From Bacteroidales bacterium (GTDB lineage: Bacteria > Bacteroidota > Bacteroidia > Bacteroidales > UBA10428), in NCBI GenBank assembly GCA_003508755.1, contig DNTK01000417.1, positions 1-7,328 of the forward strand: a stretch of DNA of 7,328 nucleotides, in the 5' to 3' direction. The notes below the pieces were generated by a model, which saw nothing but the letters and a program-made list of their open reading frames with translations, ran no database searches and was not told the DNA's origin. Position 1 is the stretch's first letter; the number at the start of each line of letters is the position of its first letter. Both the position numbers and the translations under genes were made by a program. Shown in pieces: positions 1 to 5,795 of the stretch.

Positions 1-21
1 CCAATGATGATTAACAACTAG
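1..21 (+). CDS. dnaN: DNA polymerase III beta sliding clamp, C-terminal fragment (probable)
   Basis: Frame 1 from the window edge reads PMMINN and stops at TAG (19-21); the other two forward frames stop even earlier. The beta clamp ends in a conserved strand, MPMRL in E. coli and, from memory, MPMM-type endings in Bacteroidota, so these six residues fit the extreme C-terminus of DnaN. A DnaQ-type exonuclease next door agrees with a common Bacteroidota gene order. The clamp encircles DNA and tethers the replicative polymerase. Only six residues are visible, so this is an inference from a short motif plus context; it could be the tail of another protein. Confidence 0.5.
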   Translation, partial: PMMINN

Positions 22-45
22 CAATAAAAATAGCTATATACCTAA

Positions 46-85
46 GGGCTGTCCTGAAACAAAACAGGGACAGCCTCTTTTTTTT
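46..85 (+). terminator. Intrinsic terminator after the upstream gene
   Basis: A GC-rich hairpin is formed by GGCTGTCCTG (47-56) and CAGGGACAGCC (65-75), with one bulged base and an 8-nt loop (57-64); G46 can wobble-pair with T76. It is followed by C77 and eight T residues (78-85), a classic factor-independent terminator. It lies 24 nt after the probable dnaN stop and only 12 nt before the exonuclease ATG, so it either ends the upstream transcript or acts as a partial read-through valve for the next gene. Confidence 0.88.
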
Positions 86-97
86 ATATCAGAAACA

Positions 98-874
98 ATG
101 AAATTAAATCTTAAGAATCCCATCGTATTTTTCGATTTAGAAACAACAGGAATTAATGTTGCGAGCGACCGAATCGTTGAGATTTCCTACTTAAAAGTTT
201 TCCCCGATGGCAAAGAAGAATCGAAAACCTATCGGGTAAATCCGACAATACCTATTCCAAAACAAGCTTCAGACATCCACGGAATTCTTGATGAAGACGT
301 AAAGGATAAGCCCACATTTGCTGAGTTAGCTAAGTCGATAGCCAAAGACATGGAAGGGTGCGACCTTGGTGGTTATAATTCTAATAAATTCGACATCCCC
401 CTGCTGGCCGAAGAAATGATTCGGGCCGAAGTAGAAGTCGACTTCAAAAAACGCAAATTTATTGATGTACAGGTCATTTTTTTAAAGAAAGAACCCCGCA
501 CACTGGGAGCTGCCTATCAGTTCTTTTGCAATAAAGAATTAACAGATGCCCATAGCGCAGAAGCAGATACCCGGGCAACCTATGAAATTCTGCAGGCACA
601 GCTCGATCGATATTCCGACCTGGAAAACGATATCGATAAATTATCTGACTTTTCCAGTCATAATAAAAATGCAGACTTTGTGGGAAGAATCATATACAAC
701 GAAAATGGCGAAGAATGCTTTAACTTTGGCAAGTATAAAGGTAAAAAGGTGGTTGATGTCTTTGAAAAAGATCCGGGCTATTATGGCTGGATGATAAACA
801 ATGATTTTCCATTATATACTAAAAACCTCTTAACCAAGATTAAACTCCGAAGTGCCTTTACCGGCAAAAAGTAA
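98..874 (+). CDS. DnaQ-like DEDDh 3'-5' exonuclease with C-terminal DUF3820-like domain
   Basis: This is a 258-aa soluble protein of the DNA polymerase III epsilon-like 3'-5' exonuclease family. The four metal ligands are in place: ExoI FFDLETTG gives D13 and E15, ExoII NSNKFD gives D99, and ExoIII DAHSAEAD gives H152 and D157, which is the DEDDh type. The exonuclease fold spans about residues 8-170. A charged linker is followed by a module at about 205-250 (FNFGKYKGKKVVDVF, then DPGYYGWM) that resembles DUF3820, an arrangement I recall in Bacteroidota homologues. The role is probably removal of 3'-terminal nucleotides in proofreading or repair. It could be the replicative proofreader or an accessory nuclease; PolC/DnaE context is not visible. 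The ATG at 98 is the first in frame, puts ExoI at the usual distance from the N-terminus, and has no Shine-Dalgarno sequence. The hairpin at 46-85 is just upstream. Confidence 0.9.
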   Translation: MKLNLKNPIVFFDLETTGINVASDRIVEISYLKVFPDGKEESKTYRVNPTIPIPKQASDIHGILDEDVKDKPTFAELAKSIAKDMEGCDLGGYNSNKFDIPLLAEEMIRAEVEVDFKKRKFIDVQVIFLKKEPRTLGAAYQFFCNKELTDAHSAEADTRATYEILQAQLDRYSDLENDIDKLSDFSSHNKNADFVGRIIYNENGEECFNFGKYKGKKVVDVFEKDPGYYGWMINNDFPLYTKNLLTKIKLRSAFTGKK

Positions 875-917
875 TAATATATTGCTCAAGTGCTTATGCA
901 ATAAAAACCTGAGGACT

Positions 918-924
918 AAAGGAA
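918..924 (+). promoter_or_regulatory. Ribosome binding site of the FAH-family gene
   Basis: AAAGGAA lies 7 nt before the ATG at 932. It is one of the few recognisable Shine-Dalgarno-like sequences in the window and supports that start. The 57-nt gap after the exonuclease stop shows no convincing terminator, so read-through from the exonuclease gene is plausible. Confidence 0.5.
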
Positions 925-931
925 TTTATAA

Positions 932-1543
932 ATGAAAATTATCTGTATTGGCCGCAATTATGTCGAGCATGCCAGGGAACTAAACAATCCTTTGCCTGAG
1001 AATCCTGTTTTTTTCATGAAGCCCGATAGTGCCTTATTGCTAAAAAACCGGCCATTTTACATTCCTGAGTTTTCAAATGAAATTCACCACGAGGTCGAAT
1101 TAGTCGTAAAAATTCACCGGTTGGGAAAGCACATCGATAAAAAATTTGCACACAGGTACTACAATGAAATTGGTCTGGGAATTGATTTTACAGCCCGCGA
1201 CATTCAACGAAAATGTAAAGAGAAAGGCTTGCCCTGGGAAATTGCCAAGGCCTTTGATTATTCAGCTGTTTTAGGAGATTTTGTTAAAATCGGCAAGTTA
1301 AAAAACAAAGCATCCATTGATTTTGAATTACATAAAAATAATGTGTGCGTTCAAAAAGGAAATTCCAAAGATATGCTTTTTAGTATTGACGAAATCATCG
1401 CATATATTTCGCAGTTTGTAACACTTAAAATTGGTGATTTAATTTTTACAGGAACACCTGCAGGTGTAGGCGCGGTTGCAATGAATGATAAACTAGTTGG
1501 TAAACTCGAAGGAAAAGTGATGTTCGATTTTATGGTAAAGTAG
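932..1543 (+). CDS. Fumarylacetoacetate hydrolase family protein (FAHD1/YcgM type)
   Basis: This 203-aa protein is about the length of single-domain FAH-fold enzymes such as human FAHD1 and E. coli YcgM. Family hallmarks run the full length: GRNY at 7-10, the H13/E16 pair matching the catalytic lid dyad of FAHD1, FFMKP at 27-31, HHEVEL giving metal ligands E54 and E56, IDFTARD giving D85, KGLPWEIAKAFD (98-109) with conserved K106, and GDLIFTGTPAGVG (168-180). All expected Mg/Mn-binding and catalytic positions are present, so it should be active. Known relatives cleave or rearrange acylpyruvates and oxaloacetate (hydrolase, decarboxylase or tautomerase activities are reported). The exact substrate cannot be read from sequence. 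No aromatic-catabolism genes lie nearby, which favours a metabolite-housekeeping role over a degradation pathway. It is cytosolic, with no signal peptide or membrane segment. Confidence 0.88.
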   Translation: MKIICIGRNYVEHARELNNPLPENPVFFMKPDSALLLKNRPFYIPEFSNEIHHEVELVVKIHRLGKHIDKKFAHRYYNEIGLGIDFTARDIQRKCKEKGLPWEIAKAFDYSAVLGDFVKIGKLKNKASIDFELHKNNVCVQKGNSKDMLFSIDEIIAYISQFVTLKIGDLIFTGTPAGVGAVAMNDKLVGKLEGKVMFDFMVK

Positions 1544-1559
1544 TGATGTTTTCTTTATA

Positions 1560-1618
1560 ACCTAGCTATAGGTATCTTCAAGGTCCAGCAATACTATCTA
1601 ATATTATTTTTTATTAGA
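1560..1618. terminator. AT-rich hairpins between convergent genes, possible bidirectional terminator
   Basis: The 96-bp convergent spacer (1544-1639) holds two perfect inverted repeats: ACCTA (1560-1564) with TAGGT (1569-1573) around a 4-nt loop, and TCTAATA (1597-1603) with TATTAGA (1612-1618) around a T-rich 8-nt loop. Neither has a strong T-tract immediately 3' of the stem, and both are AT-rich. Their position between converging genes suggests a terminator role, but the structural evidence is weak. Confidence 0.3.
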
Positions 1619-1639
1619 ATAATAACCCATGATTTCATA

Positions 1640-3304
1640 TTAAAACTCCTTTGTATACGGGAGCGTAAAATAAAACTCTGAGCCAAGTCCTTTCTGTGAT
1701 TTAACCCCTATCTGACCATCCATTAACCCAATTAACCCTTTTGAGATGGCAAGTCCAAGCCCTGTACCTGCAACCTTGGCACTTCGATCAGCCTCACCCT
1801 GCCTAAAGCGTTCAAATACTGTTTTTTGCAAATTCTGAGGTATTCCGGATCCACTATCTTTTACAAAAAACTTAATCTCGTTTCGGTTTACCAGTTCGCA
1901 ACCATAGCGAATTTTTCCCTCATTTGTAAATTTCAGGGCATTTGATAACAAATTAATCATAACCTGCTTTAATCGAATTTCGTCACTAACAAAAATCAAT
2001 TCTTCTGTTACAGGATATTTTAATTCAATATCAACATGGTATTTCTCCAATCGGTCGCGTTCAAAACTTATGGTCTCATCTAATTCCTTCAGTATTTTTC
2101 GAATATCAATTTGCGTTTTAAAAATACTTAACTGGCCGGCTTCTATCTTAGAGATATCAATTATATCGCTTATTAGTGTGAGAAGTTGCTTTGAACTGGA
2201 GATAATATAATCAGCATAGCGTTCCTTTTTCTCATCGGGCATATATTTATTGGTTAACATGGTTGAAAATCCAATAATCCCATTGAGAGGTGTTCGTATT
2301 TCATGGCTCATATTGGCTAAAAATGCAGATTTTAATCGATCACTCTCCTCTGCCTTTTTCTTGGCCAATCTTAAAGCCTCTTCGTATTTTAACCGTTCTG
2401 TAATATCTCGACAAACACCGTTAAACCCCTGAAGATTGCTTTTTGCATCGTAAATGCCTGTTATCTGAACCTCGTACCAGTTAAGCCTGCCATATTTTCC
2501 CGAGAGCTGAATAGTAAAGCGCTGCGGTTCTGATATATCAGGACGTAATGCCAATACAGTATCGAGGTTTTTCTTAAGCGTATTTCCTGACCATTCCGGA
2601 ATTAAAACATCAAAACCACGGCCTACCAATTCGTTGTAGCTGTAATCCAGCGTTCGCTCGATAGAAGGAGCAACAAATGTGAATTTTAGATCACGATCGA
2701 GGATAAAAAAGATATCTGAAATGCTATTAGCAATTAACCTGTATTTATCTATTATTGTTGTATTTTTTTGCAGCCGGCTTTCTTGTGCAGCAGGAATAAC
2801 AGCATTGTTATCCGGAAGGTTAATTCCTTCTAAAAAAGCAAGCAAGAAAAATTCCTTTTCCACCTGATAGCGATTCAGATGGACATTAATCATTTTGAGG
2901 TTAACAGGATTAATCATAGAAACTTTGTGCACCTCACCTAACTCCCATACCTGGCTAATTTCATTTATTAGTCCGGGGTTATCCAAAAACTGAAGTATAT
3001 CCTCGAGGCGTTGACCAACTATATTTGCTTTTGCTAAAATGGGTTTATTCTGAAATACTACTTTATGGCTTCGGTCAAATGCTAATACAATTCCAGGGTA
3101 GTAAGTAAAATCTCTAAATATCTCTTTCAGCTTGTCATTTACCGGCTTGTTTTCGGTGGATATGCTTTCTGATATCTCCCTTCTTAACCCCTCTATATAC
3201 GACTCTACAGCATCTTGAGCAACCGAAGAAAGACCGATAGACGCAATGTTCTCCTTAAACTTTTGAACACTATTTTCAAGCTTTTGCACTGGAATTGTCT
3301 TCAT
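1640..3304 (-). CDS. Cytoplasmic PAS-domain sensor histidine kinase
   Basis: This 554-aa kinase has no evident membrane segment or signal peptide, so it should sense a cytosolic cue. An N-terminal helical region (about 1-62) is followed by a divergent PAS-like stretch (about 64-160). A clearer PAS domain (about 187-303) ends in a PAC-type GFNGVCRDITERLKYEE, then a short coiled coil leads into HisKA. The H-box SHEIRTPLNG places the phospho-accepting histidine at H334. The ATPase domain is complete: N-box NLLSNALKFT with N455, G1 DSGSGIP (483-489), F-box FERFRQ (497-502) and G2 GTGLGLAI (513-520). The protein ends about 35 residues after G2 with no receiver or HPt domain, and no response regulator is encoded in the window, so it is an orphan kinase. 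The signal and partner are unknown. The ATG at 3304-3302 has no Shine-Dalgarno sequence. Confidence 0.92.
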   Translation of the reverse strand: MKTIPVQKLENSVQKFKENIASIGLSSVAQDAVESYIEGLRREISESISTENKPVNDKLKEIFRDFTYYPGIVLAFDRSHKVVFQNKPILAKANIVGQRLEDILQFLDNPGLINEISQVWELGEVHKVSMINPVNLKMINVHLNRYQVEKEFFLLAFLEGINLPDNNAVIPAAQESRLQKNTTIIDKYRLIANSISDIFFILDRDLKFTFVAPSIERTLDYSYNELVGRGFDVLIPEWSGNTLKKNLDTVLALRPDISEPQRFTIQLSGKYGRLNWYEVQITGIYDAKSNLQGFNGVCRDITERLKYEEALRLAKKKAEESDRLKSAFLANMSHEIRTPLNGIIGFSTMLTNKYMPDEKKERYADYIISSSKQLLTLISDIIDISKIEAGQLSIFKTQIDIRKILKELDETISFERDRLEKYHVDIELKYPVTEELIFVSDEIRLKQVMINLLSNALKFTNEGKIRYGCELVNRNEIKFFVKDSGSGIPQNLQKTVFERFRQGEADRSAKVAGTGLGLAISKGLIGLMDGQIGVKSQKGLGSEFYFTLPYTKEF

Positions 3305-3361
3305 TAGAATGCACTAAACTGGTTGAATTTAAATTTTTCAGTATAAAAATAATTCGCACCC

Positions 3362-3369
3362 CGAAAATA
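3362..3369 (-). promoter_or_regulatory. Possible -7 promoter box upstream of the histidine kinase
   Basis: Read on the minus strand, TATTTTCG matches the Bacteroidota -7 consensus TAnnTTTG at all but one fixed position, 57 nt upstream of the kinase ATG. No good TTG/TTTG -33 element is seen at the expected distance. A near-identical box precedes the MATE gene at a similar distance, which slightly strengthens both. The rest of the 119-bp gap (3305-3423) is AT-rich and holds no gene. Confidence 0.3.
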
Positions 3370-3409
3370 TTTTTCTAGTTATACTATTAAATATTGAATT
3401 GGGTTACAG

Positions 3410-3438
3410 AAAAAAGCTATTGTCTAATATATGCTTTT
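3410..3438 (-). terminator. Weak possible terminator overlapping the end of the HD-domain gene
   Basis: On the minus strand, AAAAGC (3438-3433) inside the last codons of the HD-domain gene can pair with GCTTTT (3417-3412) just after its TAG stop, extended by TAT/ATA with one bulged A. The T-run continues to 3410. The stem is AT-rich and most T residues lie within it, so termination may be inefficient and the kinase gene downstream could receive read-through. Confidence 0.25.
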
Positions 3439-4215
3439 AAGTTCTTGATTGATGGTACAAAAGAAGTGATTAATGGCTTTATTTTCGTGCAACTTACCAT
3501 CTGTTAACTCATGAATATTGACTTTGTTTTCTACCTGCTGCACAATAACCTGCCAGTCGTGTATACTAAATACTCGAAGAAAGCGCAAACCGGTGTGATA
3601 TAACAACTTGATTTTCTTCAGCAAAGAAGCATGCTGATCTATAACCTTCGAAATAAAAGAAAACCGGCTTGAAAGATTCATTTCGATGGAATTTTTCAAA
3701 TCATATATGTTTATCCCTCGCAAATGATATATTTCAATATAGCGGTAAAGTCCAGTAGCACCTAAGGCATCCATATCATCAGCAATGGTTAAAAGAGAAT
3801 ATATGCTTGGAGTAAGATATCTTTCCCCTCTTGTTAAATATGATTTATCATCATGCAGTATAATGGCCTCTAGCAGTTCTTCTGTTAGGGAATTATTCCA
3901 TGTATCAATATCCTTAAGAAAGGATCCTGCTATTTCGGCACTTTGTTCGCCATGCCTGATATCTAAAGTTTTTGTAAGACCAACGTCATGAAACCAGGAA
4001 GCAAAAAACAATGCTTCCACAAACGCTTCACTAAAATCGGTCCCTGTTTGCTCAAAAGCTTCCATAAGTTGTTTTGCATTACTCCATACCCTTTTATGGT
4101 GTTCTAAATCATGCGACGGCAACCAAACGTCTTTAAATTCCAGGGTTATTCTTTCATGTACAGCAGCCAAATACTTTTCTTCTGACTTTTGAATATGTAT
4201 CTGCAAATTACTCAC
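3424..4215 (-). CDS. HD-domain phosphohydrolase (YpgQ/YedJ-like)
   Basis: This is a soluble protein of up to 263 aa carrying a complete HD metal-dependent phosphohydrolase signature: HDLEHHKRV (35-43) with an early histidine, FHDVG with the H76/D77 pair, RHGEQSA (87-93), a further histidine in ILHDD (H121), and ADDMDALGATG (145-155) with the distal aspartate. The DALGA stretch resembles the YpgQ/YedJ branch, members of which act on nucleotides or other phosphate esters; the substrate here is unknown. About 100 residues after the HD core have no recognised domain. The longest reading frame starts at GTG (4215-4213); no in-frame ATG occurs before residue 51, which lies inside the domain. A TTG three codons later (4206-4204) is preceded by AGGTGA at good spacing and may be the true start. 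It lies upstream of the histidine kinase on the same strand, 119 bp away. Confidence 0.85.
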   Translation of the reverse strand: MSNLQIHIQKSEEKYLAAVHERITLEFKDVWLPSHDLEHHKRVWSNAKQLMEAFEQTGTDFSEAFVEALFFASWFHDVGLTKTLDIRHGEQSAEIAGSFLKDIDTWNNSLTEELLEAIILHDDKSYLTRGERYLTPSIYSLLTIADDMDALGATGLYRYIEIYHLRGINIYDLKNSIEMNLSSRFSFISKVIDQHASLLKKIKLLYHTGLRFLRVFSIHDWQVIVQQVENKVNIHELTDGKLHENKAINHFFCTINQELKSIY

Positions 4216-4259
4216 CTGCTAAATCTTTTATTCGCCCACAAAAGTGCAATAATTTTCAT

Positions 4260-4267
4260 TACTTTCG
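4260..4267 (+). promoter_or_regulatory. Possible -7 promoter box upstream of the MATE gene
   Basis: TACTTTCG matches the Bacteroidota -7 consensus TAnnTTTG except for one base and sits 52 nt before the MATE ATG within the 104-bp divergent spacer (4216-4319). A convincing -33 TTG/TTTG element is lacking. On the opposite strand, CACTTTTG (4248-4241) is also one mismatch from consensus and could serve the HD-domain gene. Both are tentative. Confidence 0.33.
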
Positions 4268-4293
4268 CAGCTGTTTTTACAAACATCAAGGGA

Positions 4294-4323
4294 ATGACCA
4301 CCTGGAACGGTAAGAATTCATGA
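4294..4323 (+). CDS. Possible 9-codon leader ORF overlapping the MATE start
   Basis: An ATG at 4294 opens a reading frame encoding MTTWNGKNS that stops at TGA (4321-4323). This stop overlaps the MATE start codon as ATGA, a layout typical of translational coupling. A purine-rich AAGGGA directly abuts the leader ATG, which is too close for an ideal ribosome binding site. The short ORF may be chance; it is listed because the overlap is exact and the MATE gene has no clear Shine-Dalgarno sequence of its own. Confidence 0.2.
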   Translation: MTTWNGKNS

Positions 4324-5663
4324 AAGACTTAACTCAAGGGAAAGAAAGTAAGGTAATACTGGCGTTTGCAGCGCCCATGCTTGTAGGTAATCTCTTTCAG
4401 CAAACCTATACCATATTCGACAGTATTATTGTAGGCAGACTTATTGGTGACGAAGCGCTTGCAGCCGTTGGTGCATCATTCCCGATTATTTTTGCGCTTA
4501 TTTCTTTTGTGATTGGAATTGCTACAGCCGGCACAATAATAATCTCCCAGTATTATGGAGCAAAAGATTTCAAGAAGGTTCAAAAAGCCATCGATACTAT
4601 TTTTGTGTTTATCTTTTTCGCTTCGCTGCTTATTATGGTCATTGGAATAGGTTTCGGGAAAAAGATATTTGAACTTACCAAGCTCCCAGAGGAGGTAATT
4701 CCTCAGGCTACTGTTTACCTCAGAACTATAATCATGGGTACAGTATTGCTATTTGGATTTAATGGTATAAATTCTATTCTCAGGGGTGTAGGCGATTCAA
4801 AAACACCGCTTTATTTTCAAATTGCAGCTGCCCTGCTCAATATCATACTTGATTATGTGTTTATCAAGTACTTTCACATGGGCATTAGAGGTGCAGCCCT
4901 GGCCTATGTAATAGCACATGCAGTGACCTTTGTTTCGGCAGCTGTCTACCTGAACAAAACCCATAAACTGGTTCGGATAAATTTTATTCGATTCGATTTT
5001 TCCAAAGAAATATTTCGGCATAGTTTAAGAATTGGCCTTCCCTCAGGACTACAACAAACTTTTGTAGCCTTGGGTATGATTGCGCTTTACCGCATCGTCA
5101 ATGACTTTGGCACGGATGTGGTAGCTGCCTATTCAGTGGCAGGAAGAATTGACGGGCTTGCCATGATACCTTCAATGATATTCGGGCAGGCACTGAGCTC
5201 ATTCGTGGGGCAGAATCTCGGTGCAGGAAAAACAGACAGAGTGCGGCGAGGATTGATAGCAACGCTGGTGTACTCTATTGCAGTAAGCTTTTCGGTAGCA
5301 CTCATTGTTATTGTATTCAGAAAATTTTTTATGGGCGTTTTTACTGAAACAACAGAAGTTATCGAAATTGGAGCAGAATACTTAATAATTGTGAGCAGCT
5401 GCTATATTATTTTTTCAATTATGTTTGCATTAAACGGAGTAATGCGCGGTGCAGGTGATACATTGATACCCATGTTTATTACATTGTTTTCTTTATGGGT
5501 GATTCGGGTTCCTTTCGCGGCAATACTGTCAAAAAGTATGGATGAAATAGGTATCTGGATAGCAGTACCCTTAGCATGGAGTGTTGGCTCTTTATTTTCA
5601 TTTATCTATTACCGGACTGGAAACTGGAAGAAGAGGGTTATTATACATCCGAGCGAACCTTAA
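4320..5663 (+). CDS. MATE family multidrug/metabolite efflux transporter
   Basis: This 447-aa inner-membrane protein has about twelve hydrophobic segments in two homologous halves, the usual size and layout of MATE (NorM/DinF/MepA superfamily) exporters. The internal duplication is visible in paired motifs: SQYYGAKDF (76-84) against GQNLGAGKTD (297-306), and LRGVGDSKTP (154-163) against MRGAGDTLIP (375-384). The N-terminal helix carries the family-typical P19 and a D34 in FDSIIVGR. Such proteins export cationic drugs or metabolites in exchange for Na+ or H+; the substrate and coupling ion are not readable here. The C-terminus is short and basic (NWKKR) and should be cytoplasmic. The ATG at 4320 places the first helix correctly. 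The gene diverges from the HD-domain gene and closes with its own terminator, so it is probably a single-gene unit. Confidence 0.93.
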   Translation: MKDLTQGKESKVILAFAAPMLVGNLFQQTYTIFDSIIVGRLIGDEALAAVGASFPIIFALISFVIGIATAGTIIISQYYGAKDFKKVQKAIDTIFVFIFFASLLIMVIGIGFGKKIFELTKLPEEVIPQATVYLRTIIMGTVLLFGFNGINSILRGVGDSKTPLYFQIAAALLNIILDYVFIKYFHMGIRGAALAYVIAHAVTFVSAAVYLNKTHKLVRINFIRFDFSKEIFRHSLRIGLPSGLQQTFVALGMIALYRIVNDFGTDVVAAYSVAGRIDGLAMIPSMIFGQALSSFVGQNLGAGKTDRVRRGLIATLVYSIAVSFSVALIVIVFRKFFMGVFTETTEVIEIGAEYLIIVSSCYIIFSIMFALNGVMRGAGDTLIPMFITLFSLWVIRVPFAAILSKSMDEIGIWIAVPLAWSVGSLFSFIYYRTGNWKKRVIIHPSEP

Positions 5664-5687
5664 TTTTTTAATATAGGTTCTTTTTAT
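5655..5687 (+). terminator. Intrinsic terminator of the MATE gene
   Basis: GAACCT (5655-5660), the last two codons of the MATE gene, pairs perfectly with AGGTTC (5675-5680). The 14-nt T/A-rich loop contains the TAA stop, and the stem is followed immediately by TTTTTATT (5681-5688). The 6-bp stem is modest, but the adjacent T-tract makes a factor-independent terminator likely. It separates the MATE gene from the yicC operon. Confidence 0.6.
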
Positions 5688-5689
5688 TA

Positions 5690-5705
5690 CTTTAACTTGT
5701 TAAAG
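5690..5705. repeat. Perfect palindrome in the yicC upstream region
   Basis: CTTTAAC (5690-5696) and GTTAAAG (5699-5705) form a perfect 7-bp inverted repeat around a TT spacer, a shape typical of a dimeric regulator's operator. A further TTAAC copy lies at 5720-5724, 28 bp from the first. It is AT-rich, so chance is possible, and no regulator is identified. Confidence 0.4.
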
Positions 5706-5730
5706 AGACGTAAAACATTTTAACACTATT

Positions 5731-5769
5731 TCTGAGAACCAGCTGATATAAAAGCTGCATTAACTCAGA
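5731..5769 (+). promoter_or_regulatory. Nested stem-loop in the yicC leader
   Basis: TCTGAG (5731-5736) pairs with CTCAGA (5764-5769), and inside it CAGCT (5740-5744) pairs with AGCTG (5753-5757) around the loop GATATAAA. There is no T-tract afterwards, so it is not a normal terminator. If transcribed, it would lie 26 nt before the yicC ATG and could affect translation or mRNA stability. It matches no riboswitch that I recognise. The rest of the 132-bp gap (5664-5795) holds no gene. Confidence 0.4.
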
Positions 5770-5795
5770 GTACATTCACAGAAACTGAAGGCAAT

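Noticed and set aside
546..794. 82-codon alternative frame inside the exonuclease gene
   Set aside because: It overlaps the ExoIII motif and C-terminal domain of a convincing gene and has no family features.
881..902. Inverted repeat ATTGC...GCAAT between the exonuclease and FAH genes as a terminator
   Set aside because: The outer stem is only 5 bp, with mismatches and an over-tight inner loop, and it is followed by A residues rather than T residues.
2250..2867. Plus-strand reading frames inside the histidine kinase gene (2250-2432, 2679-2867)
   Set aside because: They lie antisense to conserved kinase and PAS coding sequence, show no recognisable motif and are explained as shadows.
3785..3991. 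68-codon plus-strand frame inside the HD-domain gene
   Set aside because: It is antisense to conserved HD motifs; no independent evidence of coding.
1640..4215. Kinase and HD-domain genes as a signalling module, for example cyclic-nucleotide turnover
   Set aside because: The HD protein lacks the HD-GYP motif, the genes are 119 bp apart with possible terminator and promoter signals between them, and there is no response regulator.
4797..5021. Minus-strand frame of 74 codons inside the MATE gene
   Set aside because: It is fully antisense to a well-supported membrane protein, with no motif or ribosome binding site.
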